The notes under the pieces are model-generated. The model ran no database searches. It saw nothing but the letters and a program-made list of their open reading frames with translations, and was not told the DNA's origin. The position numbers were made by a program, and so were the translations under genes. A stretch of 64,000 bases of DNA from Acanthornis magna (lineage: Eukaryota > Chordata > Aves > Passeriformes > Acanthizidae): the NCBI GenBank assembly GCA_036785705.1, contig JAWUZG010000056.1, forward strand, positions 11,518,501 to 11,582,500. Reading direction: 5' to 3'. Shown piece by piece: positions 11,301 to 30,312 of this stretch (position 1 is the first letter of the stretch; each line of letters starts with the position of its first letter).

Positions 11301-13117
11301 GGAGAAAAGCAGAGCAGTGAGCTAGGGATGCTCCAAAGCATCCTCATACTCATGGACCATGCAAGCATGGAGGCTGTTCCCCCCTATTTTTGGGGACCAG
11401 GCCCCCCTCTCTGCTCAACCCTGAACTGCATCTTGGATGAGGCAAGAGGGGGTTGGCAGTGGGGCAGTGCCAGCAGTCCTCTTCCCTGATTCCCCAAAGC
11501 TGGGGGCTGTGGGCACCCTCTGCACAAGGCAAAGTCACCCTGGCTTGCATGCTCAAAACTCCTTTGGAGCTGTGGGATGTCAGCACTGAACTCCCTACCC
11601 AGCCCCTGAACAGCCCTGAAAAATCCCCTGCCGTGGTCCCAGCAGCGAGGGGTGGTGTCAGCCGGTGGGGCTGGGAACAGTCTCCAGCATCGGCTCCGCT
11701 GGGACCTGGGGACGGGAAGCAGCAGGTTGGGGTCAGTGCCCTTTGCCTCTGCCTGCAGCGGAAGCACAGCCCGGAGCAGAGGGTCCCCCGGGGCCTGGGA
11801 TGGGGGGAGCTGGCAGGGACAGGGAGAGACCCTGCTGCAAAGAGCTGTGGTGGCTTTTGCAGAGCAGCGAGCTGCAATCTCTCAGGCTTGGAGCTGCAGA
11901 GGGGGTGGGGAACCCAGGGCCACCCCTGTCCTGCCCAGAGGGGCCGGTGGGGCAGGGGCCACAGCCGGAGCTGAGCTGGTTTCTCTGGGCAGGCAGGGCA
12001 GGACCCCGGGCTCGTGGGCAGCGTGGCTCACAACCTGCAAACCGCCTGTGCCACCGGCATCTCCAGCGTCAAGAAGGTCCCAGCCGTGGCTTGGGATGCG
12101 GCAGAGGGCTTGATCCTCTTCACCCCCCGCAGGCTGTCCAGGGCCATGGAGACAGTGGATGCTCTGGGGGGGACCCTCGTCAGTGCCCCTAAGCATCTGC
12201 TGGGCACCCTGTACAGCTACGTGCCGGTGAGTTTGTCCCCAGCCAGGCCCTGCCCATCTCCAGCTAACCCCATTTTGCTGAATCTCCTCCCAAGAGCACC
12301 CCATAGCTCCAGGCAATGTCAGGGGGTACCAGACCAGGGGGATGGGGTGGCGTGAAGACACCTCAGTCCCACCCTTCTCCTGAGCATCCCTCAAGCCATG
12401 ACAGTGAATCCCCCAATAGAACAAACAGGTCAGACAGTGGTGGCACCCTCACACAGTTCATGCCGGAGCCAGGGCGTGACTACATTCCTGGGAAGGTAAA
12501 AGTTCAGGCTGTGAACTTTCCTCGTTCCTTGTCCCGTGTCCCTTCTCCTTTACCTCAGCCTGTTGGTCCCCTGGGACCATTTCTCCACCACAGCTGCTCA
12601 AGGGCTGCAAGCCGCACACTCCTCTCCACTCTGGGGGCGGACTGGCTTTTCCCAGTTTAAGGGGGTCTGTGTAGCAGAGCTGGAGCAGGGCTGGCAGGCA
12701 GGTACAGCCTGGATGGGTGCTTACCCCATCTCTCAGCTCCGCAGACAGTCAGTGAAGGAAGAAGAAGCATCCAGGGGCAACAAGACCAACTCAGAGAAGA
12801 AAGAGAAGAAGGAGGAGGAGGAGGAGACCAAGCCTGCTGCCCCCTCCACTGAGGAGAAATCCCAGCTGAGGAGTGACTGGCGGCTGTACCGTGGCCATCA
12901 CCCCCTCTCCTTCCTGGGGCTCGAGGACCCCCTCTTCCTGCGGCACAACTACTACCGCAGCCCTGCCTTCGACCCCGAGTACCCATTCCCACGGAAATCT
13001 GCCTTCTCCCCCTACAACAGGCGGGTGAGCGAGGGCTCCTACCGCTTCAGCCCCGAGTCCATGTACAGCCGGGCTTACTACGGCAACTTCTACAGTCCTG
13101 TCTTCAAGAAGGACTGA
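8385..13117 (+). CDS. PLIN1: Perilipin 1 (lipid droplet coat protein)
   Basis: PLIN1 coats adipocyte lipid droplets and gates lipolysis. Eight coding exons: 8385-8429, 9052-9250, 9365-9447, 9789-10041, 10230-10627, 11150-11296, 11993-12226, 12737-13117. All have GT-AG borders and matching phases, giving 579 aa (human 522). The start is the ATG at 8385, just after the acceptor at 8370; it gives the short N-terminus expected before the PAT domain. The PAT domain (residues about 16-110) keeps NVLQRVLQLPVVS, STKEAHPL, MEPVVRRL and LACRGLDHLEEKIPALQYP. The 11-mer region continues through SELKDTIS and LEKLMEYLLP. Residues about 212-286 are a Ser/Thr-Ala/Thr-Pro array absent from human PLIN1. The human PKA site RRLS (S81) reads RRLE here (E79). 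RRNS (S162), RRQS (S458) and RRVS (S551) are candidate PKA sites, the last matching human S517. The C-terminal tail is tyrosine-rich. Confidence 0.96.
10287..10510 (+). repeat. 9-bp coding minisatellite (Ser-Ala-Pro array) in PLIN1
   Basis: About 25 tandem copies of a 9-base unit of the form agtgctccc, read in frame as S-A-P with T-P, R-A-P, S-T-P, T-R-S and C-A-P variants. The array lies wholly inside PLIN1 coding exon 5 (10230-10627), between the PAT/11-mer region and a segment (TLGRIGALVSTVSHR) alignable to human RVGALTNTLSR. The period of 9 preserves frame. Confidence 0.93.
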
Positions 13118-13284
13118 GCCGGGGGGGGACAAGCCCATCCCAGCCCCTCCTAAATCCCCTCAGCACGCTTTGCCTGGGCCCCTGCCAGCTGCCCACACAC
13201 ACCCCTGTTCCAGGACAGGAGCTTAAAGTGGTAGACAGGCCATGGGATAGCTTATTCTGGAGCGCATCAAGGCCAGGATGGGGG

Positions 13285-13290
13285 AATAAA
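13285..13290 (+). terminator. Proximal poly(A) signal of PLIN1
   Basis: AATAAA about 170 bases after the PLIN1 stop codon. A second cluster lies further downstream, so alternative polyadenylation is possible. Confidence 0.5.
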
Positions 13291-13755
13291 GGCAATCAAA
13301 AGCCCTGCTGCTGGAAAGAGAAGGTAGGGGAAGTTGAAGGAGATGTGGAAAGAGTGGCGAGATCAGAAGAAAGGGATCAGCCAGGGCTGGCACCTGGGAC
13401 CCTGCTCAGCAGATAGAGTGAATTTAGATGGGCTACACATTGAGAACAGCACTGAGAGAGAGCAGGGAGGATGGCAAAGCTGTCAAAACACAAGCCTGTT
13501 TCCCCATCCTTCCTCCCTCCATCCCCCTCACAGAGCCTGTCCCTGGCCACAGATTGCTCCTCCATGGAGGGGCTGAAGATCCCCATCAACCAGCAGGATT
13601 CATGAGTGGGAAAGCCCTGGGCACTCCTCTCCCAGCTGGAGGTGGGATGGATGGTTGGTCAGGAAAAAGGCTGGTGAGAACAGGTGGAGTTCCTGGAGCC
13701 CCTCTCCCACAGGATCGCCTGGCTTCCCACACCACCTTGTTGTATCTGCTGCAAC

Positions 13756-13775
13756 AATAAACCTGCAATAATAAA
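13756..13775 (+). terminator. Distal poly(A) signals of PLIN1 (paired)
   Basis: Two AATAAA hexamers at 13756-13761 and 13770-13775, about 640 bases after the stop codon. They sit only about 250 bases from the opposing signal of the minus-strand Ras-like gene. Confidence 0.6.
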
Positions 13776-14022
13776 CCACCTGCCGCTCACCCCATCTGCT
13801 CGGCTGCTTTATGGGAGTGAGACACCAAACCAAGGGAACAGACTGGGGTGAGGACCCCAACTCAGGGCCAAGGGAGCGGGTGCAGGAAACATCCTGTTCC
13901 ATACCCTGCGGGTAGCTGCCACAGGGTAGTGAGTGCTCATGCCCAGCACGGTACGTGTCTCTTCCCATGCCCCAAGTACAAATTCACAGCTCCAAGGAGC
14001 CGGGGCTTCCTGCCAAAGACAA

Positions 14023-14028
14023 TTTATT
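14023..14028 (-). terminator. Poly(A) signal of the Ras-like gene
   Basis: TTTATT on + is AATAAA on the minus strand, about 970 bases past the stop codon of the Ras-like gene. It defines a convergent 3' end with PLIN1. Confidence 0.6.
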
Positions 14029-14998
14029 GCATTTCCAGAAGAACACAGCAGAGAAATCAGTGTCCATACAACACGCACAAATCCTCTTCCAACACCCTGC
14101 TTTCCCAGGGTACAAAGGGAAGGGTTTGGGAGACGCAGGGAAAAGCCTCCCAGCAGCAGAAGGGTTCAGTGAGGAGCCCAGCGACCCCTCTCCCCACCTC
14201 CTGTCCTCCCCGGGGACAGGCAGTCTTACAGAAGGAGTGGCTTGGGAAGGCGCGTGGTGCGATTCCCATGCTGGGAACGAGCCCCGTGCCTGGCTTTTCC
14301 CAGGCACAGCCTGTACAGCACTCGCCCGCACAAGGGAAACGGCTGCGATCGCTGAAAGGCTGTGGGGGAGAGGGCCACAAGCAGGACCGCTCAAAAGCAA
14401 GGCGGGGGGATGGGAGGCACCAGCCCTCACCAAGCTCCTCCAGGATCGCCAGTGCCGTGAGCTCTGGGACACTCTCACACAGTGACACACACATGGGAAC
14501 AACCCGTGCCTCCCCAGTGGAGGAACCCCCTCCTCTCCAGCTAATGGGTGCTCCAGGGCTGCTGGACAGGATCCTGATGAGTGTTAAACAGGAATAAGGA
14601 TCCCAGGGAAGGAGTGGAGAGATAGGGAGTCATATGCTGTCATGAGCAGGATATCCTCCCTACTCATTGCTGCAGGGGCTGGGGATGCTGCTGCCTGAAG
14701 CTTTGGCAAAATCACCCCATGGTTTCCAGTGTTGGAGGATAGAAGGAGAAAGCAGGAGGCACCTAAAACCTGGTACAGCAAAGAGATGAGACTGTCCCAC
14801 GGCAGAGCCAACAGTAATGCACTACAGTCCTTGGCTGCACTGGCTGTGCATGGCAGGACACCCAGACCCTGACATTAGGAAGACAGCAAGGAACGCATCA
14901 TACTTATGGAAAGACACACACCATCTCCATGGGCACCCAGTGAGGAGGCTGCCCACCCAGCTGGGCAGCACAGAGAGCAGCAATATCCATGCCGTGCC

Positions 14999-16861
14999 TC
15001 AGAGGGAGTCCGTTCGCTTACGGGTAAACACAGCCGACATGGTCTTGACAATGCCACGGATCCCTGTCCCCTTCTTCAGGGCCAGCTTGGTGTCCGGGAT
15101 GAGCTTGGCCAGTCCATGGAAGACCATGAGAGCCCCGTGATAAGCCTCAGCTGCAGAGACCTCATAGAAACCGCAGTCTAAAGAGAGGGCCAGGAGCCGA
15201 CCCTCCTCGCTGGACACCTCCCGTTGGTGGTGCAGGTCCCGTTTGTTGCCCACAATGACAATGGGCACCTTCTCCTGGCTCTGCCCCTCCTTGGCTGCCT
15301 TGATGAACTGGATTTTGAGGGGCAGGATGTTGAAGCTGGCACGGTCACAGATACTGTAGACCAGGACAAAGCTGTCTGCCCACTGGATTCGCTTCTCCTC
15401 TGAGGAGCCATCCTCTGCCTGCTCCTGGGGAAAGAGGAATGGAAGGGTTGTTTTATTGGGCTCCCTCCCTCCACACCTGCCTGCTAGAAGAAGGCAGTCC
15501 TGAGCCCATCAGGACAGGGGTAGCTAGGGAACAGCAAAAGGGCAGAGAGAAAGAGGAGTACCAAGGAGGGTAGAGCAGCAGCTGGCAGACCTCACCAAGG
15601 GGGGCAATTCAGCTTTCAGCATCACACACTACCCCTAACCCTCACGCAGTTGCCAAGCACTGCAGGCTGCAGGTGATAACAGTGTGGGGACCTCAGAGCA
15701 GTACTTCTACTTCTTTAGCACAGTCCTGTATTAGCATCAGTGCCTCAGCTCCAGCGTTCTCAGCCAGAGGGCCATGGGCTCCGGTAACCATTGCTACCCT
15801 GTCAGCAACACTGCTGCCCTGTGCTTGGCAGGTGAGAAGGGTTCAGTCACCTATGAACCCTCTGATTTGAGAGCTTTGCTCAACTGGACCTCCCAGCCTG
15901 TAGCTCCCCATAGGTAACTTCCAGTAAAGGGGGTTTTTGTCCCTGGGGTGGAAATGGGTGATAGGAGTGGAGCCCTCTCACCTGGGAACTGGGGACGTCC
16001 CAGATGTGGAAGAGAATCTCTCGGCCATCCACAGTCAGGTTGTGGCTGTAGATGAATTCTGCCCCCCCAAAAAAGAAAAAAAATAGTCATCTTCATGGTG
16101 TCACCAGCTGCCACCCTGGACTTTTTGCACCCCAGAGAAGCAGTTCTGGAGCAAAGAGATGGGTCACTGAACAAATACAACATCGAGCCCCTGGGAGCAG
16201 GCAAAGGCTCTGGAGAAAGGCAGGAGAGGATGGGCTGCAATGAAATCCTGCAGGCAGAAGCAGGGTTGTGTCTCGACCCCAGTCCCTAATGGGAACTGGC
16301 CTGGCCCTGGCCTGGCACTCACCCATGTCTCCATACTCTCCAATAAAGCGCCGGGTCAGGAAACGCACAGTCAGAGCTGCAGAGCGAAGGATAGGCATCA
16401 TCAGAATAACCCTAAACCTGGAGGATTCTCCTTTCTAAATCCAGAGCAGAGCCAGGAACCATTCCCTCGTAAACTCCTACAAGCAGGAACGACCTCTGAG
16501 TTTCCCCCAGCCACCAGCAGGTCTGTGAGTGCAGCAGACGCACAGCACGAACCAAAGCACCAGCATGACCCGGACCATCAGCAAACTGCAGCTCCATGGA
16601 AAATACCTTCCCCTGTCACTCGCCTGCTGCCTACAAGGTTGTGCTCAGCTTCCCCACCTTGAATCACAGCTGCACCCCAAGGCTCAGCCCCATCTCACCA
16701 ATTGCTCCGCGAGCTGGCCCCCTGCCGCTGGTGCAGTTTTCAGCCTGGGAACCCCCTATTCCAGCTCACCGTCAGTTCTCACCTGATTTCCCTACGTTGT
16801 CCGCTCCCATGACAAGGACGTTTGCTTCCATCTTCAGGGCAGTGGGGGCAGGCACCTCCAT
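14999..16861 (-). CDS. Ras-like small GTPase, RASL11/RERG type
   Basis: Four exons on the minus strand: 16783-16861, 16323-16376, 15982-16058, 14999-15424, all GT-AG, phases consistent, 211 aa. The start chosen is the ATG at 16861; an in-frame ATG ten codons on (16831) is the alternative. G1 is GADNVGKS (residues 19-26), followed by ALTVRFLTRRFIGEY, typical of RERG, RASL11 and RASL12. G4 is NKRD (130-133) within VIVGNKRDL, and G5 is VSA (159-161) after FYE. The G3 DxxG motif is replaced by DVPSSQ (65-70), so the glycine and the catalytic-glutamine position are altered. There is no CaaX box; the C-terminus is basic (RKRTDSL), as in RERG/RASL11 proteins that are not prenylated. QWADSFVLVYSI resembles RASL11A/B. 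It is convergent with PLIN1 and divergent from KIF7. I know of no human gene at this position. The exact orthology group is not settled. Confidence 0.88.
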
Positions 16862-17316
16862 GAGGGCAGGGTGGTCGGGGGTGAAGCTGGTGCTCCGGCG
16901 CAGCGGGAGCCGGAGCCCCATCCCGAGCGCGGCCGTGCCCGTCCGACAGTGCGAGCCGCGCGTACAACTCCGCTCGGCACAGCCGACGGTCCAGCGCTTC
17001 CCACGGCACCCAGGGGACCCACGCGGCCCATACCCCTCCCCGCAGCCGCAGGGGCGGTGCAGAGGGAACTGCAGGCAGCCGGATGAAAAACTTTGTCATC
17101 GCTCAGATTGTCCTGAACATACGTCAGTGGCTGAGCCGGCCCTGCCAGCCCCCAGCACGGCGGGCGGCCGGGAAGCACCAGCTGTCTGCACCAGCTGCTC
17201 CGAACACTGCATCCCGGGAGGTGCCCACGCCTCCACCTCGAGCACTTTGTGCCTCGGCAGGGCCACGCAGCCCCTTGTCCCTTCCCCACGGTGATCGTGG
17301 GGATGTCTGCGACGGG

Positions 17317-17570
17317 TGGAGGAGTGTCACGAGTGCTGGGGTGTCTCGCCAGTGATGGAGCAGCTCATGAGCGATGTGAGTCCCTTGTGACTGAGGGAGC
17401 ATCTCACGGCTGGTGGAACTTTGTTTCACCAGAGACGGAACACCTCACGATTAACGGGGCGCTGCCTGGCACGTGATGAAGCATCTCACGAGGGATGGAG
17501 TCCCTTGTGAGTGATGAAGCATCCCGGGAGCGATGGAGCATCTCCCGAGTGACGGAGCTCCTCGGGAGCG
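17317..17570. repeat. Degenerate 19-bp tandem array with dyad core
   Basis: About 13 units of 19-21 bp. Example units are GATGAAGCATCTCACGAGG, GATGGAGTCCCTTGTGAGT and GATGGAGCATCTCCCGAGT. The last five copies are exactly 19 bp. Most carry a partly palindromic core of the form CTCnnGAG (CTCATGAG, CTCACGAG, CTCCCGAG, CTCGGGAG). The array lies about 230-480 bp upstream of the KIF7 start codon. Confidence 0.8.
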
Positions 17571-17649
17571 CCCCGCGCAACTCCCGCAGCCCACGCGCGT
17601 CCCCCGCTCCCCGCGGGGTGCGGCGAGGACCGGCCGCATTCCCCGCAGC

Positions 17650-17745
17650 CCCCGGGCCGCCACACATCCCCCGGGCCGCCACACATCCCCCGGGCCGCCA
17701 CACATCCCCCGGGCCGCCGCATCCCCCGGGCCGCCGCATCCTCCC
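17650..17745. repeat. GC-rich 19-bp tandem repeat upstream of KIF7
   Basis: Copies of a CCGGGCCGCCACACATCCC-type unit recur at 19-bp spacing (CGGGCC at 17653, 17672, 17691, 17710), then shorten to about 17 bp. The period equals that of the neighbouring array, and an ATCCC/CCGGG core is shared with some of its units, so the two may be related. Confidence 0.85.
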
Positions 17746-17801
17746 GCCCCGGCCGCGCCGGGAGGAGCCGCTGACGCCATCGCGGCGCGCCCGGCGCGGC
17801 C

Positions 17802-27877
<10,076 letters not shown>

Positions 27878-28273
27878 ACCCAGGCTTAACACTTCCCTGC
27901 CCCACAAAGCCAGCCTGGCTACAACCCTGTTACATTTCAGAGGCTTGAGGAAGAGAAAGATGTGACTTGTCACGATAAAGGAATTGTGTAAGGTATGGGA
28001 ACACCAGCCTACATTCTCCATGTTGCTGCCAGTCCAGACAGCACAGACACGATGGTTTTCCTCTGCTCCCTAAGCAGCTTAAACTCTGAGGCAGGAGAGA
28101 CCTTCCATCTCAGCCTCTTAACACTAAAAACTTGTTTACAATTTGCAAACCTTGGCTGAAGGGCTTGCACAGCCCTGGCAGCCTTGGAGGGAGATGCTCT
28201 GCAGTCCTGCAGAATTTGTACATAGATTTTTGTAGTAACGTTGGGTTTTTTACATTTCTACTATAACTTTTCT

Positions 28274-28279
28274 AATAAA
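28274..28279 (+). terminator. Poly(A) signal of KIF7
   Basis: AATAAA about 400 bases after the KIF7 stop codon, followed by a GT-rich stretch (gagtgagtttt, ggttgcgtgtc). Confidence 0.8.
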
Positions 28280-28299
28280 GCAGAGTGAGTTTTATGAAA

Positions 28300-29990
28300 A
28301 GGTTGCGTGTCAGAGGGGCCACTTACTCTGGGTATGTAGGAAAGGAGTTGTATTTAAATCTCACTGCATGAGAAGTGAGCTCCTGTCACAGTGTTGCCCT
28401 AATGTTTAAAGATCTGCTTTGTTTAAGTAGTCCCAGCCAGGTACAGTAGGTCTACTTTAAGTTGCCACAGGAAAAGCATCTCCAGCCAGCAGCAGAATTG
28501 TCTGAAACATCCATGATAAAAGTAACTCTGGTTCTGTTTTTCTGTTGCAACCTATAAGCTGCTTTAAGCAGCCATATTCTTGAGAACTTCCAGTCTGGAT
28601 TTAGGGGAGACTAAATACAATCCTGCTGCTTAACACTGACAGCACAGGAAGTGGGACATAAATTTAACTCTGGCAGAGCAAGAAATGAAAGCTCAAATAT
28701 CTGCTTGAAGAAGGGGAAGGGTCAAAGGGCTGTTTGACCACCTGACCCTAAAAACTCCACCTAAAACCTAAAAAATCCACTGCTTCAGCCTGAAATCATG
28801 AGAACGGCTACCACAGCCACTACTTAAGGAGTAACACACCAAGTGAAAAGCTAGCATCTCACGTAAGAACCACCTTCTGATCTTCTTACACCCTTGACCT
28901 TGCCTGTAGTGGTGTTACAGTGAGTGGGGGTATTACTGAGGGCTGTGGATGTGGCTGAGCTGTACAAGATTAAGTTCAGAGACTTTATTTCCTGCTGTTG
29001 AAAACAAAGATCTTCTATAGGGAAAATAACAATCTATCCTAATTGGAAGTAATAGATTTGGAGCTCCATGCTTGTGTCAGTCCACATCCTTGAAGAAGCT
29101 GCAGCTCTCCCAGAGCAAAACAATCTCCGTTAAGCACAGGATTCCACCCCTCTTCCCAGTGGGAAACTTAACAGCTTTCCTGCAACAAGGACAGGACACA
29201 AGCTGTACTCAACCCCATCTACTCCCTCAAAGCCTTAAAGCCACCTAACAAACCTCTGCATTACCATGCCTGGTTTTAGGATGACCTCACACCACCTTCA
29301 TAGCTCTCTACTTCTGTGCAGTCAGTAGACATTGTGGGATGATTTCCCCACAATCCTGCCATGCACTTGTGAAAAAACAGATCACTATCCCAAAAGAAAA
29401 AATTCAGTCCTTCCAAGACCATGCACAATTTTAGCCTCTATAGGCTACATCTCAGGCACTGAACCACTGTTCCTCCTCTCTTCATGGGGTTAAAACACAA
29501 ATATGTCATAGGCACCTAAATCACTATTTAATCCATGACTCAGTTTGGTAAAGAGTAGTCTTGAAACTGTCATCTCCAGTTATTCCATCCAAGTTTTACT
29601 TCTCAAGGACACTTCCCCAGCCAATTCTCTCTGGCTTACTGCAAGTTTGCAGAAAAGGACAATGAAGTAATTCCATCAGCATCTGCTTATGCAGCAGCCA
29701 GGAACGGATACACCAAACCACTCATGATCTACAAAGATGTTCCCAGTTAAATTATCTTTCCCCTTTTCTGTACTTTTGGCACTGGCTAATTAATTAATCC
29801 ACTTGTTATTTTCCCACTAAGCTGTGGCAAACTGGATGCAATTAACAGAGGGATCCATTTAGTATCAGGACAAGACACAGCAGGAGCACGCAGCTTGTTC
29901 TGTACCCATTCGCCTCCAGCATCCTCCTTCCTGCAGCCCCCATCCCTCAAGCCAAGACAGATTTTGGATTAAAGGACACAATGAAAATTC
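28300..29990. other. KIF7-TICRR convergent spacer
   Basis: About 1.7 kb between the opposing poly(A) signals of KIF7 and TICRR. It is AT-richer than the flanks and has no open frame of note. I recognise no repeat or RNA gene in it. Confidence 0.6.
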
Positions 29991-29997
29991 ATCTCCG

Positions 29998-30003
29998 TTT
30001 ATT
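29998..30003 (-). terminator. Poly(A) signal of TICRR
   Basis: TTTATT on + reads AATAAA on the minus strand, about 310 bases beyond the TICRR stop codon. Confidence 0.75.
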
Positions 30004-30312
30004 TTACAAGAAAGCTGTTGAAAATAGACAATTCTCCCTCTTGACCTGGGAGAACTGAACCTTCACTGCAGAACTCACTCTAAGCTTCCACAAGCAGAAA
30101 GATTGAGCTGGGCTTTGAATTGATGCTCCAAGAGATGTTTAAGAAACCATGAATTTTTAGAGTGGTCCTTATTTCTACTGCCTTGTGCTTGCATCCAGTC
30201 TCCTACCAGCACAAGCCAGCTCCAGTCCAGCACCAAATACAGGTCTTTGTTAAAAGGTGTGTTGTACAGCTGGGATAGTACAAAGTTTCCCATACTGTCC
30301 TGGCTCCAAACT

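Larger units (their letters stand above)
16862..17801. promoter_or_regulatory. Divergent promoter interval between the Ras-like gene and KIF7
   Basis: The 940 bases between two start codons on opposite strands are rich in CpG and GC boxes, as expected for a shared bidirectional promoter. Inside lie a degenerate 19-bp tandem array (17317-17570) and a GC-rich 19-bp array (17650-17745). No TATA box was found. Transcription starts were not placed. Confidence 0.6.

Noticed and set aside
12429..12495. Possible extra PLIN1 exon (peptide near TQFMPEPGRDYIPGK, slightly like human LMEPESEFRDI)
   Set aside because: A donor follows at 12496, but every available acceptor gives a length not divisible by three. 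Inclusion would break the frame between two phase-0 exons.
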